64,000 bases of DNA from Desulfobulbus oligotrophicus (GCF_016446285.1 NZ_CP054140.1:2842001-2906000), one strand, 5' to 3'; positions 55,563 through 64,000 are shown, numbered from the stretch's first letter. Notes: a model not told the origin generated them from the sequence alone. Numbers and translations: made by a program.

Positions 55563-57268
55563 CCCTCACTCCCCTCTTCCTCCTGCAGCAGCTCACTCTG
55601 GTCCCAGACCATGGCCCCTCTCTTCTGCAACACCCCCTGCAAGATCTCCTGGGCACGAAGTAACAGCGGTTCAAGCGTGTCCGGATGCAGGGCACTGATC
55701 CCTACGCCTTCTTCGGACAGGCTCAGCTGCAGCCGGTCTTCCGGTGACAGACGATCTGTTTTATTCAACACCTTCAGACAGGGGATATCATCCAGTTCCA
55801 GATCAGCCAGGATACGCTCCACCACGGTGACCTGTTGCCGCCAGGAGGGATTGGCCACATCGATCACATGCAACAGCAGATCCGCCTCAAACAGCTCCTC
55901 CAGCGTTGACTCAAAGGCCTTGAGAAGATCTGCGGGCAGATGACGGATAAAGCCAACCGTATCTGTGATGATAACCTCCATATCCTGGGGGAAGCGTAAT
56001 CTGCGGCTGGTGGGATCAAGGGTGGCAAACAGCTGATCCTCGGCATGGATTTCACTTTTGGTCAGCGTGTTGAGCAGAGTTGACTTGCCGGCATTTGTAT
56101 AGCCGACAAGAGAGATGACCGGAACATCACGTTTCCGCCTGCGGGTACGCCGATAATACCGCTGATCGCCCACAGCTTTCAGTTCCTTGTTGAGACGACT
56201 GATGCGGTCGTTGATCCGCCGTTTATCAACTTCCAGACGGGTTTCACCGGGACCGCGCGCCCCGATGCCCCCGGTCAGCCGGGACAGGGCGTCATCACGA
56301 GTGGTCAGCTTGGGCAGCATATATTTCAGCTGGGCCATCTCAATTTGCAGCTTCCCCTCTCGAGAACGGGCTCGACTGGCAAAGATGTCAAGAATCAGCT
56401 GCGTACGGTCGATCACCCGCAGATCAGTATGGTCGGTCACCGATCGGATCTGCGATGGGCTGAGTTCCTGGTCGAAAAGAAGCAGATTGGCTCCGAGCCG
56501 CAGACTCATAAGGACAATCTCCATCAGCTTGCCACGACCGAGAATGAATCGGGGGTGAAGTTGTTTGCGACGCTGAATCACCTGCGCCAACACCTCGACG
56601 CCGGCGGAACGGGCCAATTCCACCAGTTCGGTCATGGCATCCTCAGCCTCAGCCCGTGAACTGGTAGTTACCGACACAAGTATGGCACGATCCTTTCCCT
56701 GATCGACCTCATGAACGGGACGTGCCCGAACAAACTCCTCTTCCAGGGCCTCAATCAGCTCAATACAGGAGAGTTGCTGATTGGCGGGGTGGAAAGGCTC
56801 GAGGGTACTCCAGTCACGACCGTTCACCTGCTGCGGGATGAGGTGAACCACATGCAGCAGATCGGGCAGGCCGTCACGAAGTGTCAGGACCGCCATCAGG
56901 TCAAGCCGCAGGCAGGCAAGGTCCATGATATCTTCCTCGCTCACGGCGGCGTTGGCATGCAGGACGGTATGCACACAGCGCAGACCGCGCAGTCGCCCAC
57001 CGCTGGTTCCGACATGGGCTAAGGCAGGAATGGTAATCCGGTCGTAATCACCGACAATGACAGTCTCAATCCGGCCGGAACGATGAACCAGAAGACCGAT
57101 CTGCCGATTCAACTCGGTTGACAAGGTTGCCAGAGATCGAGCGATCTCGCGACCGACGATTTCCTCCGGCACACATTTTCTCTGGGCAAGCCGATCAAGG
57201 TCGCGCAGCTGTTTGGGTTTTAAGCCATGTGTATTACCGGTAACTTTAGTGATACTCAACTCCTTCAA
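55559..57268 (-). CDS. hflX: Ribosome-associated GTPase HflX, long form
   Basis: GTPase that splits stalled ribosomes, e.g. after heat shock. The 569-aa product has a 190-residue N-terminal extension, then the HflX domain (ILVSVTTSSRAEAEDAMTELVEL, ILGRGKLMEIV, LLLFDQELSPSQIR, GGIGARGPGETRLEVDKRRI), and the G domain with Walker A GYTNAGKST (389-397), G3 DTVGF and G4 NKTD. The start is TTG with no clear ribosome binding site; AAGGAG lies just inside the frame, so a start a few codons later is possible. It follows asnS by 9 bp. Confidence 0.92.
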   Translation of the reverse strand: MKELSITKVTGNTHGLKPKQLRDLDRLAQRKCVPEEIVGREIARSLATLSTELNRQIGLLVHRSGRIETVIVGDYDRITIPALAHVGTSGGRLRGLRCVHTVLHANAAVSEEDIMDLACLRLDLMAVLTLRDGLPDLLHVVHLIPQQVNGRDWSTLEPFHPANQQLSCIELIEALEEEFVRARPVHEVDQGKDRAILVSVTTSSRAEAEDAMTELVELARSAGVEVLAQVIQRRKQLHPRFILGRGKLMEIVLMSLRLGANLLLFDQELSPSQIRSVTDHTDLRVIDRTQLILDIFASRARSREGKLQIEMAQLKYMLPKLTTRDDALSRLTGGIGARGPGETRLEVDKRRINDRISRLNKELKAVGDQRYYRRTRRRKRDVPVISLVGYTNAGKSTLLNTLTKSEIHAEDQLFATLDPTSRRLRFPQDMEVIITDTVGFIRHLPADLLKAFESTLEELFEADLLLHVIDVANPSWRQQVTVVERILADLELDDIPCLKVLNKTDRLSPEDRLQLSLSEEGVGISALHPDTLEPLLLRAQEILQGVLQKRGAMVWDQSELLQEEEGSEG

Positions 57269-57277
57269 AAAACACGG

Positions 57278-58660
57278 TCAGCAGGGGGCATTGCCCGGAG
57301 TCCGTGGAAATGGAATGACGTCGCGAATATTCTGCATCCCGGTGACACATTGAACCAACCGTTCAAAACCAAGACCAAAACCCGCATGGGGCACGGAACC
57401 AAACCGTCGCAGGTCGAGATACCAGCCATACTGCTCCAGATCAAGTCCAGCCGCAATCATCCTGCGGGTGAGCACATCCAGACGCTCTTCACGCTGGCTG
57501 CCACCGATCAGCTCGCCGATACCCGCGACCAGAACGTCCATGGCGGCAACCGTGCGTTCATCATCATCCAGCCGCATGTAAAACGGTTTGATCTGCTCCG
57601 GGTAGTTGGTGACGATAACCGAAGCTTTGACAAACTCCTCACAGAGATAGCGCTCATGTTCGGCCTGGAGATCACTGCCCCACTGGACCGGAAAGGCAAA
57701 AGTTTTACCCGAGCGCTCCAAAGCTGTCACAGCCTCGGTATAGGTCAGACGAACAAAGGGTTGATCGCGGAGCTGCAGCAATCTGTCGGTCAGACCCGGA
57801 GCAACAAACTGTTCAAAGAGAACCAGATCTTCTGCGCATTGCTCCATCACCGCAGTGACCAGAAATTTCACCATGGTTTCCGCCGTTGCCATGACATCGT
57901 GCAGATCGCAGAATGCCATCTCCGGCTCCACCATCCAGAATTCCGCCAGATGTCTGCTGGTATTTGAATTTTCTGCACGAAAAGTTGGCCCAAAGGTGTA
58001 GACACGACTATGGGACAGGGCGAAAATCTCAGCCTGCAGCTGGCCGCTGACCGTCAGACCTGCATGACGGCCGAAAAAGTCATCGTCAAAAGTATTGCCT
58101 GCACACAACTGCTCCGGCTCAAGAGTCGTCACTGTGAACATCTCTCCAGCTCCTTCGCAATCCGAGGTGGTAATCACCGGGGTATGCACCTGAAGAAACC
58201 CCTGTTCCTGAAAAAACCGATGAATGGCAAAACTCAAAGCGCTCCTGACGCGGGCAACGGCTCCCAGGGCATTGGTGCGAAAACGGAGGTGTGGCAGAGA
58301 GCGGAGAAACTCAAAACTATGCCGCTTTTTCTGTAATGGGTACACGTCCGGATCAGCCCAGCCCATGACGACAACAGTCCGGGCACGAAGCTCTACAGCC
58401 TGGCCTCTGGCCGGTGAAGGCACCATCTCTCCCCTCACCCGTACCGAACAGCCGGTGCTGAGTTTCCTGATCTCAGTTGTATAGTTGACTAGGCCCTGCT
58501 CAACCACCACCTGCAGGTTGGCAAGACAGGACCCATCATTGATCTCGACAAAAGAAAGGCCGGCTGCATCACGCCGGGTACGGACCCAACCGCAGACCTC
58601 CACGGTTTCATCCATCCGGGGTTGACGCAGCACTTCATCTATCCGCCGTATTGCCGCCAT
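57278..58660 (-). CDS. asnS: Asparaginyl-tRNA synthetase
   Basis: Class II synthetase for tRNA-Asn. The 460-aa protein has an N-terminal OB-fold (VCGWVRTRRDAAGLSFVEIND), motif 1 near FLQVHTPVIT, motif 2 TFGPTFRAENSNTSRHLAEFWMVEPE and motif 3 GFGLGFERLVQCVTG. The residues of motif 2 favour Asn over Asp specificity. It follows the lpxI gene by 58 bp on the same strand and may be read from the lpx operon. Confidence 0.96.
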   Translation of the reverse strand: MAAIRRIDEVLRQPRMDETVEVCGWVRTRRDAAGLSFVEINDGSCLANLQVVVEQGLVNYTTEIRKLSTGCSVRVRGEMVPSPARGQAVELRARTVVVMGWADPDVYPLQKKRHSFEFLRSLPHLRFRTNALGAVARVRSALSFAIHRFFQEQGFLQVHTPVITTSDCEGAGEMFTVTTLEPEQLCAGNTFDDDFFGRHAGLTVSGQLQAEIFALSHSRVYTFGPTFRAENSNTSRHLAEFWMVEPEMAFCDLHDVMATAETMVKFLVTAVMEQCAEDLVLFEQFVAPGLTDRLLQLRDQPFVRLTYTEAVTALERSGKTFAFPVQWGSDLQAEHERYLCEEFVKASVIVTNYPEQIKPFYMRLDDDERTVAAMDVLVAGIGELIGGSQREERLDVLTRRMIAAGLDLEQYGWYLDLRRFGSVPHAGFGLGFERLVQCVTGMQNIRDVIPFPRTPGNAPC

Positions 58661-58718
58661 CCCTTACTTCCCCCCCGCTCCGATCAACCATGCCGGGCCA
58701 TGTGTCACTGTTCTTCTT

Positions 58719-59567
58719 TTAATACTTTGGTTCACCATGCTCATCCTCACCCAGACCCACAATAACAATACCGGCGCGATTGGCCGCATCGACCATACTC
58801 TGCTGATCAAAGACAAGCGACTGTCCCGCTTCCACCGCCAACACCGCTCCCCTGACCGCTTTCATGGTCTCAATTGTCTGTATCCCGGTGGCCGGCAGAT
58901 CAAAGCGGAAATCCTGGGTGGGTTTCTTTACCTTGACCACTACCGCGCCGGATCCCGCCAACTTTCCACCCCGGAGAATAGTCGCATCCGTTCCCTCAAT
59001 GGCTTCCACTGCCAGCACACTGCGATCCCGCACCACCACACATTGGCCGATGTCAAGCCGACCCACCTCGCGAGCTATCCTCCAACCAAAACAGATATCC
59101 TCCATCTGGGCAGCTGTTGGTTTTTTCTTGGTCAACAGCCCTTGAGGGAAAAACAGATGTCCAAGATAACAGGTGGAGGCAAGTACCCGTATCCCCTCTT
59201 TCTCCAGGCTGTCGGCAACAGCGCGAAGAATGGCGTCATCCAGGCGGCGATCGATCTTATTCCATAAGGTCAATCCCTTTAAATCGGGAAGGATATCGTG
59301 GAAAATTCTGGTCTTGGTGATGGTGCCGGCAAAGACAGCCTCGTGAACATCTTCCCGTTTAAAGGAGGCGATAATCTTCCCCAGCTGACCGAGCTTCACC
59401 CAGTATGTATGATCAGCCAACGCTTCAAGCTCAGCTGCGGTTTCATTGACATGGGCAATGGCCACCACTCTTCGCCCCCGGGCTTTGGCCGCTTTGGCAA
59501 AGAGCAGCGGGAACTGGCCGCCGCCAGCGATCAGGCCGATGGCCGATGTTGCGGCAGTTTCAATCAT
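58719..59567 (-). CDS. lpxI: UDP-2,3-diacylglucosamine pyrophosphatase LpxI
   Basis: It cleaves UDP-2,3-diacylglucosamine to lipid X in lipid A synthesis; it replaces LpxH in many deltaproteobacteria and alphaproteobacteria. From the ATG at 59567 (282 aa) the N-domain has IGLIAGGGQFPLLFAKAAKARG, and the C-domain has the LpxI block GWRIAREVGRLDIGQCVVVRD plus TDATILRGGKL. The frame stays open 63 codons upstream inside lpxA, but that part has no similarity. The start overlaps the lpxA stop by 8 bp. Confidence 0.93.
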   Translation of the reverse strand: MIETAATSAIGLIAGGGQFPLLFAKAAKARGRRVVAIAHVNETAAELEALADHTYWVKLGQLGKIIASFKREDVHEAVFAGTITKTRIFHDILPDLKGLTLWNKIDRRLDDAILRAVADSLEKEGIRVLASTCYLGHLFFPQGLLTKKKPTAAQMEDICFGWRIAREVGRLDIGQCVVVRDRSVLAVEAIEGTDATILRGGKLAGSGAVVVKVKKPTQDFRFDLPATGIQTIETMKAVRGAVLAVEAGQSLVFDQQSMVDAANRAGIVIVGLGEDEHGEPKY

Positions 59568-60357
59568 CGAGTGTACGTTTGACGACCCCGCGCTTGCTGG
59601 AATGAAAGAACTGCACCATCTTCTGTACCTCGGCACAATCGCCCATCTCCTCCTCCAGTTTGGCAAGGGCGTCTTTGAGGAGAATTTCCGGAGAACGAAA
59701 CAGAATTTTGAAGGCCTCTTCCAGCTTCTTGATGGTCTCACGCTCCATACTGGCACGGCGCAATCCGATCTTGTTGATACTGGCGATACGCATCTGATTA
59801 CGGGTGCCCTCCATAATCACATACGGCGGCACATCCAGACCGATACCCGACATGCCACCGATATAGGCGTACTCCCCGATACGGCAGAACTGATGCACCG
59901 CCACCAGACCGCCGAGGTTGGCATGACTGCCGATCTCCACATGTCCGGCCAGGGTGGCAACGTTGGCCATGATCACATGGTCTGCAATGACGCAGTCATG
60001 GGCGATATGGCAGTAGGCCATGATCATGTTGCTGTTGCCGATCACGGTTTTTCCGGTTGCCTTGGCTGTGGCCCGATGGATGGAGACATATTCCCGGATC
60101 TGATTACCGTCACCGATGATTAGTTCGGTGGGCTCATCCTTGTAGTGCATGTCCTGAGGCGGCCCTCCAATGGTGGCAAAGGAGCCGATGGTATTGCGGG
60201 CACCGATCGTTGTGTGTCCGGAAACAACCGTATGGGCGCAGATCCTGGTTTCAGGGCCGATGCTGACCGGTCCGTCGATGACCGCATAGGGGTCGACAAT
60301 CACCGAACTGTCAAGCTGAGCTTTGGGATCGATGACTGCCGTGGGATGTATAGGCAT
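59560..60357 (-). CDS. lpxA: UDP-N-acetylglucosamine acyltransferase
   Basis: First step of lipid A synthesis. The 265-aa left-handed beta-helix protein begins MPIHPTAVIDPKAQLDSSVIVDPYAVIDGPVSIG, with many hexapeptide repeats, the catalytic His region IAHDCVIADHVIMAN and HQFCRIGEYAYIGG, and the C-terminal helical part. Length is normal. It is coupled to lpxI by an 8-bp overlap and lies 69 bp after fabZ. Confidence 0.96.
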   Translation of the reverse strand: MPIHPTAVIDPKAQLDSSVIVDPYAVIDGPVSIGPETRICAHTVVSGHTTIGARNTIGSFATIGGPPQDMHYKDEPTELIIGDGNQIREYVSIHRATAKATGKTVIGNSNMIMAYCHIAHDCVIADHVIMANVATLAGHVEIGSHANLGGLVAVHQFCRIGEYAYIGGMSGIGLDVPPYVIMEGTRNQMRIASINKIGLRRASMERETIKKLEEAFKILFRSPEILLKDALAKLEEEMGDCAEVQKMVQFFHSSKRGVVKRTLDD

Positions 60358-60426
60358 GGAGGTATGTCCTTAAGTGTAAGTAGGGAAAATGGGACAGGGG
60401 AACGATATGTTTAAAAAATGCCGGCA

Positions 60427-60882
60427 TCAGGCAAAACTGGCCATCAACTCCGCCTCAGTGGTCAGCTTGTCATCGACAAAGACCTGCCCGGCCATCTTAA
60501 TCACCCTGCTCTTTTGCTTGAGCATGGAGAGCTGTAAGATCAACTGGTCGCCGGGACGAACGATCCGTCGGAAACGGGCCTTGTCAACTCCGGCAAAATA
60601 GGCCAGGCGGCCGATCATGGCCTGATCGGAAAGACAGACGAGAATGCTGCCGACCTGTGCCATTGCCTCCAGTATCAGCACTCCAGGCATAACCGGCTCG
60701 CCGGGGAAGTGCCCCTGGAAGAACGGCTCGTTCATGGTGACATTCTTGATACCGGTGATCTTTTTACCCAGTTCCAACTCAACAATACGATCGACCAGCA
60801 AAAAGGGGTAGCGGTGCGGTAATATCTCCATTATCCCCTTGGTATCAATGGGTAACTGAACTTCCTTAATGGATGTTGTCAT
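60427..60882 (-). CDS. fabZ: 3-hydroxyacyl-ACP dehydratase FabZ
   Basis: Fatty acid elongation enzyme; shares the hydroxyacyl-ACP pool with LpxA and LpxD. From the ATG at 60882 (151 aa, AAGGA six bases upstream) the protein has ILPHRYPFLLVDRIVELE, the active-site His in EPFFQGHFPGEPVMPGVLILEAMAQ, and YFAGVDKARFRRIVRPGD, all hot-dog fold signatures. Frame upstream of 60882 is inside lpxD and not used. It overlaps lpxD by 4 bp. Confidence 0.96.
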   Translation of the reverse strand: MTTSIKEVQLPIDTKGIMEILPHRYPFLLVDRIVELELGKKITGIKNVTMNEPFFQGHFPGEPVMPGVLILEAMAQVGSILVCLSDQAMIGRLAYFAGVDKARFRRIVRPGDQLILQLSMLKQKSRVIKMAGQVFVDDKLTTEAELMASFA

Positions 60883-61940
60883 TGCTGTTCCTTCTTTTTT
60901 GCGGATTCGAGTAAACTGCCGAGCCGGTCCACCTCCCTGCGGAGTCGGCGCACCTCTTTGAGCATATCCGGTAGACGACTGAAGGCCGTAGCGGCACGTC
61001 CCCACTTTTTGACATCAATGGCCGGAGTACCGCCCACCATGGCGCCATCAGGCTGATCATTGTGGATACCGCTTTTGGCCGCAGCCATGACCCGGTCACC
61101 AAGATGCAGATGGCCGGCAACACCTGCCTTGGCACCGAGAACAACGTTGCGGCCCAGGTTCGTGCTGCCGGCTATACCGGTCTGTGCAACTAAAACAGAA
61201 TGCTCACCGACCACGACATTGTGTCCGATCATGACCAGGTTATCAATACGTGCTCCTGTCTTGATCCAGGTCACGCCAAAGGCTGCCCGGTCAACACAGC
61301 TGTTGGCACCGATCTCAACATCATCATCTATCCGTACTGTACCGACCTGCGGCTTTTTATAGTGGATTCCCAGCCGATCTGTGGCAAAGCCAAAGCCGTC
61401 ACTACCGATGACCGCTCCATGATGCAGGATGACACGGTTACCGATGACACAGCGTTCCGCGACCGTCACATTGGCATGGAGGAGGGTATCGTCACCGATG
61501 ACCGTGTCCTCACCGATGACCACCCCGGGCCCCAGGGTAACCCGTTGGCCGAGGACAACCCTATCACCAAGGCACACAAGCGGGCCGATGGTCACCTCTT
61601 CCGGGAGCACACAGTCAGCACCGATCACTGCCGAAGGATGAACACCTTCGGCCTGAAACGGTCTTGCTAAAAGATAGTTGTGGATGCGGGCCGCAGCCAC
61701 AGCCGGCTGGTCACTTATAATAAGAGGGAGTTTCTGCGGACCGGCATCGGCGGGGACAATACAGGCTGAGGCGCGGCAATGCTCTGGAAGCGGCAGTTGT
61801 TTTTTCTCAAGCACAAAGGTAATTTCACCTGCCTGCGCATACTCTATACCGTTCAGGCCATGAATACGGGTCTCGGGATCGCCCACGACCTGTCCGTCAA
61901 CTACATCCGCCAGCTGTTGCAGGGTATAAAAACGGGTCAC
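60879..61940 (-). CDS. lpxD: UDP-3-O-acylglucosamine N-acyltransferase
   Basis: Third step of lipid A synthesis. Starting with GTG at 61940 gives 353 aa, usual for the family; the frame extends 35 codons further into the namZ gap but is unsupported. The N-terminal part (FYTLQQLADVVDGQVVGDPETRIHGLNGIEYAQAGEITFV) is the uridine-binding domain, then hexapeptide repeats with the catalytic His region GSDGFGFATDRLGIHYKKPQVG and the later NRAAFGVTWI-like segment. It overlaps fabZ by 4 bp (ATGA). A weak SD (GGAG) precedes the GTG. Confidence 0.95.
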   Translation of the reverse strand: MTRFYTLQQLADVVDGQVVGDPETRIHGLNGIEYAQAGEITFVLEKKQLPLPEHCRASACIVPADAGPQKLPLIISDQPAVAAARIHNYLLARPFQAEGVHPSAVIGADCVLPEEVTIGPLVCLGDRVVLGQRVTLGPGVVIGEDTVIGDDTLLHANVTVAERCVIGNRVILHHGAVIGSDGFGFATDRLGIHYKKPQVGTVRIDDDVEIGANSCVDRAAFGVTWIKTGARIDNLVMIGHNVVVGEHSVLVAQTGIAGSTNLGRNVVLGAKAGVAGHLHLGDRVMAAAKSGIHNDQPDGAMVGGTPAIDVKKWGRAATAFSRLPDMLKEVRRLRREVDRLGSLLESAKKKEQQ

Positions 61941-61966
61941 GATAGCTCTTCTCCACAAAATAAAAA

Positions 61967-61995
61967 AGAATACTGTACTTTTTTCTACTCGTAAA
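61967..61995 (-). promoter_or_regulatory. Possible internal promoter before lpxD
   Basis: On the minus strand TTTACG, 17 nt, then TATTCT, 27-55 bp upstream of lpxD. Both boxes match consensus at four of six positions. It overlaps the end of the upstream gene. Confidence 0.35.
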
Positions 61996-63157
61996 GCAAA
62001 ACAGTGCGCCGTTGCTGATGATATGCCTCCAGCTCCGGTTGCCACTGCTGTTCCAGCTCTGCAACAGGTACACCCTGTTCAAGAGCAATACGCACCTGCT
62101 GATCACCGATGATCAGATCCATGGGTAATCGATCAAACTCATACTCATACGGCGGTGGTTTATAGGCAAACTGGTCAGGATACAGGGAACAGATGGCCTG
62201 GAGCAGGGCCAGACTGGTTCGATACGGGCGAAACCGGACAGCATCGGTTACGTGGATGTGAAAACCTGTGCAGGTCTGCTGCATCCATTTACCGGAGGTC
62301 GGCTCAAAACGAATCGGCCGCAACACGCAACCGGGCAGATCCTGCACCGTTAAGACGTCAAGTATCGGGCGATGGTCTAAAAAGGGTGCACCGACCAGCT
62401 CAAAGGGCAGAGCTGTCCCCCTTCCTTCAGAAATATTGGTTCCTTCCCAGATAACCTGCCCGGGATACACCAGGGCGGTTGCAAAAGACGGCATGTTGGG
62501 CGATGGAAAAACCCAGGGAAAGCCGGTCTCGGGAAACAGCATGGAACGTCGCCAGTTTTTCATCGGAATCACAGCAAGATCAGCGTTGATCTGCAGCTCA
62601 CGGTTACAGAACAGGGCCAGTTCTCCCATGGTCAGCCCGTGCCGCATGGGAATCGCACAACGTCCGACAAAAGAGGCAGAGGAGGAACTGAGGACATTGC
62701 CCTCCACCAGATGACCGCCGATGGGGTTGGGCCGATCGAGAACAATGACCTGTATGCCGGCGTCAGCCGTGGCCTCCAGGCAGTGTACCACTGTCCATAT
62801 AAAGGTGTAGACACGGGTGCCGACATCGGGCAGGTCCACCAGGAGGACATCGATGTTGCTAAGCATGGCAGATGAGGGTTTCCGTGTTTCTCCGTACAGC
62901 GAGTAGATCGGCAGCCCGGTTGCAGAGTCAATGCCGTGGTCGGACTCGATCATGTTGTCCTGTTTTTCACTGAAAAAACCATGCTGTGGAGAAAACAGAC
63001 AGGTCAGCTGCCCCGGATAGACTGCATTGAGCAGATCCCGGCTGTGCACAAATCGGCTATCTGTTGACGCCTGGTTAACCAGCAGCCCTAAACGTTTACC
63101 AACAAGCAGAGGATGCGTGTTTCGACACACCTCTTCAATTCCAATGGAAAAAACCAC
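61985..63157 (-). CDS. DUF1343 / NamZ-like exo-beta-N-acetylmuramidase
   Basis: A 390-aa protein from a GTG at 63157 that has GGAGG four bases upstream. It matches the DUF1343 family, whose characterised member NamZ removes N-acetylmuramic acid from peptidoglycan fragments: LGLLVNQASTDSRFVHSRDLL, LFSPQHGFFSEKQDNM, ESDHGIDSATGLPIYSLYG, LVDLPDVGTRVYTFIWTV, VLDRPNPIGG, FPSPNMPSFATALVYPGQVIWEGTNISEGRGTALPFE. An 18-codon upstream extension (hydrophobic, MSRVFLFFNSLLVYFGG) would give a signal-like N-terminus but lies on the insertion-sequence side and lacks a ribosome binding site. It runs into lpxD with a 44-bp gap. Confidence 0.88.
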   Translation of the reverse strand: MVFSIGIEEVCRNTHPLLVGKRLGLLVNQASTDSRFVHSRDLLNAVYPGQLTCLFSPQHGFFSEKQDNMIESDHGIDSATGLPIYSLYGETRKPSSAMLSNIDVLLVDLPDVGTRVYTFIWTVVHCLEATADAGIQVIVLDRPNPIGGHLVEGNVLSSSSASFVGRCAIPMRHGLTMGELALFCNRELQINADLAVIPMKNWRRSMLFPETGFPWVFPSPNMPSFATALVYPGQVIWEGTNISEGRGTALPFELVGAPFLDHRPILDVLTVQDLPGCVLRPIRFEPTSGKWMQQTCTGFHIHVTDAVRFRPYRTSLALLQAICSLYPDQFAYKPPPYEYEFDRLPMDLIIGDQQVRIALEQGVPVAELEQQWQPELEAYHQQRRTVLLYE

Positions 63158-63178
63158 GATACCTCCAAAATATACTAA

Positions 63179-64000
63179 CAGGCTGTTGAAAAACAGGAAA
63201 ACACGAGACAAGGGTTGTTTGTTTGCCCTTCGATAGCTCTTTGACAGTGAGCCCTTGGCCGTTTGTTTGTCATGATGCGTTGCCGGTTTTCATTTTCCGA
63301 GGCGCTTCAAGCCGCTCTGATGAGGGTTTTCCCTCCTACCCGGAGGCAACTACCCCCAGATTACGCATTCGGACCATGTTGTAGGCTGCCGCTGAGAGCG
63401 TGAACAGCCAGTCAATCTTTTCCACACCTTTGTACCTGGCTTTGCGTAACCAGGCGACGGTCTTCATCCAGCCAAATATCTCTTCCACCCGTTTGCGTTT
63501 TTTCTGACTCACAGCATAACCTGCATGACGGGTGGTCCGGCCATCAATGGCCGAACCTTTGACTTTCTGCGCTACATGTGGCGTGACAGTCAAGCTGCGC
63601 AGGTCATCGACGAACTCCTTGCAGTCATACCCTTTGTCCGCGCCGATGGTGACCCGATGGACACCTGGAATATCGGAAGCCATGGAAAAGGCGGCCTCGC
63701 GTTCAGCCGTCCCGGTTGCCTGGGTCAGGCGAGTATCGACGACCAAACCGTTCCGATTTTCCATCAGCACATGCCCCATGAAGCAGAGCCTGGCCTCCTT
63801 GCCTTTTCCTTTTCTGAACAACCGGGATTCAGGATCGGTGACTGATGCGTGCGTGTCATTGCGGCGCTTCTTCCCGTGGAAATCCACTGCCGGATTGCGG
63901 TTGCCGCCGGTAGAGACCGGAGGCTCCTCATCTTTGGGCCGAAAGCTCTTCAGCGATGCCCACGTTTCGATCAACGTGCCGTCAACGGTGAAATGGTCGT
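63179..64000 (-). mobile_element. IS5-like insertion sequence, one end visible
   Basis: The transposase reads off the window edge, and a terminal-repeat-like sequence (CAGGCTGTTGAAAAAC) starts right after CTAA at 63175-63178. CTAA fits the YTAR target of IS5-type elements. The element's other end is outside the window, so repeat symmetry and target duplication cannot be checked. It lies 13 bp upstream of the namZ ribosome binding site. Confidence 0.7.
63336..64000 (-). CDS. IS5-family DDE transposase, N-terminus outside window
   Basis: The frame is open to the window edge, starting with HFTVDGTLIETWASLKSFRPKD, typical of the IS5/IS4-like DDE transposases. A catalytic Asp is in IGADKGYDCKEFV, and the last acidic residue is in KRKRVEEIFGWMKTV (the E-x6-K type ending). 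The frame stays intact to the stop at 63336, so the enzyme may be active. An internal start used by simple gene callers at 63974 would be wrong: the codon is within a conserved region. Confidence 0.85.
   Translation of the reverse strand, partial: DHFTVDGTLIETWASLKSFRPKDEEPPVSTGGNRNPAVDFHGKKRRNDTHASVTDPESRLFRKGKGKEARLCFMGHVLMENRNGLVVDTRLTQATGTAEREAAFSMASDIPGVHRVTIGADKGYDCKEFVDDLRSLTVTPHVAQKVKGSAIDGRTTRHAGYAVSQKKRKRVEEIFGWMKTVAWLRKARYKGVEKIDWLFTLSAAAYNMVRMRNLGVVASG

Noticed and set aside
59568-59756. 63-codon N-terminal extension of LpxI
   Set aside because: It lies inside lpxA and would put 63 unrelated residues before a conserved N-terminal motif.
1-64000. tRNA, rRNA, CRISPR array or prophage
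   Set aside because: I inspected the gaps and saw no cloverleaf pattern with CCA end, no regular repeats with spacers, and no phage structural genes. A covariance search was not possible here.

Overview
The window reads as a Gram-negative chromosome of a strictly anaerobic or microaerophilic, respiratory bacterium. The best guess is Desulfobacterota, Desulfobulbales-like. The evidence is indirect: a small assimilatory-type sulfite reductase, hybrid cluster protein, an FprA/ROO-type flavodiiron protein, LpxI rather than LpxH, a ferredoxin of the frdX kind next to hcp, and a small dual-CXXC protein typical of deltaproteobacteria. No rRNA, tRNA, CRISPR array or prophage was seen. Coding density is high and most of the left half is on the minus strand.

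Regions. (1) 1-6.5 kb: end of a DnaB/RecA-like ATPase, then the SAM-cycle cluster metK-ahcY-trmFO behind a strong promoter and a long leader that ends in an intrinsic terminator, then serA. (2) 6.7-15.4 kb, minus strand: folP, ftsH, carB, carA, waaA. (3) 15.6-18 kb, plus: an MFS exporter and a periplasmic cyclophilin-FKBP fusion. (4) 18-27.7 kb, minus: trpS, dnaK-grpE, an aminotransferase, a GAF-PAS-PAS-GGDEF protein with a degenerate EAL domain, and an NtrC-type response regulator. (5) 27.7-34.4 kb, plus: an RlmD-type rRNA methyltransferase, lysS, lolC/E-lolD, a CHAP-like lipoprotein and a periplasmic metallo-beta-lactamase-fold hydrolase. (6) 34.5-45.4 kb: shikimate kinase, then a nitrosative/oxidative stress island: frdX-like ferredoxin, small sulfite reductase and hcp on the minus strand, facing a divergent Crp/Fnr-family (HcpR-like) regulator followed by CBS, HPP, Ric, PAS, flavodiiron protein, DUF488 and tandem-DUF1566 genes; a small ferredoxin and a cupin close it. 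(7) 46.3-54 kb: a membrane-anchored lytic transglycosylase and a complete tripartite RND efflux operon whose TetR gene is last and whose promoter carries an AcrR-type operator. (8) 54.4-55.6 kb: pyrE overlapping a dual-CXXC mini-protein and a zinc-ribbon/PilZ protein. (9) 55.6-63.2 kb, minus: namZ-like gene, lpxD-fabZ-lpxA-lpxI, asnS, hflX. (10) 63.2-64 kb: part of an IS5-like insertion sequence sitting directly upstream of the namZ-lpx cluster.

How the genes fit together: most are housekeeping (one-carbon/SAM, pyrimidine, lipid A, lipoprotein sorting, protein quality control). The accessory interest lies in region 6, where NO and hydroxylamine detoxification, Fe-S repair, electron carriers and several poorly characterised proteins share one regulatory hub, and in the pyrE-CXXC-PilZ trio. 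All assignments come from reading motifs by eye; no database search was run.
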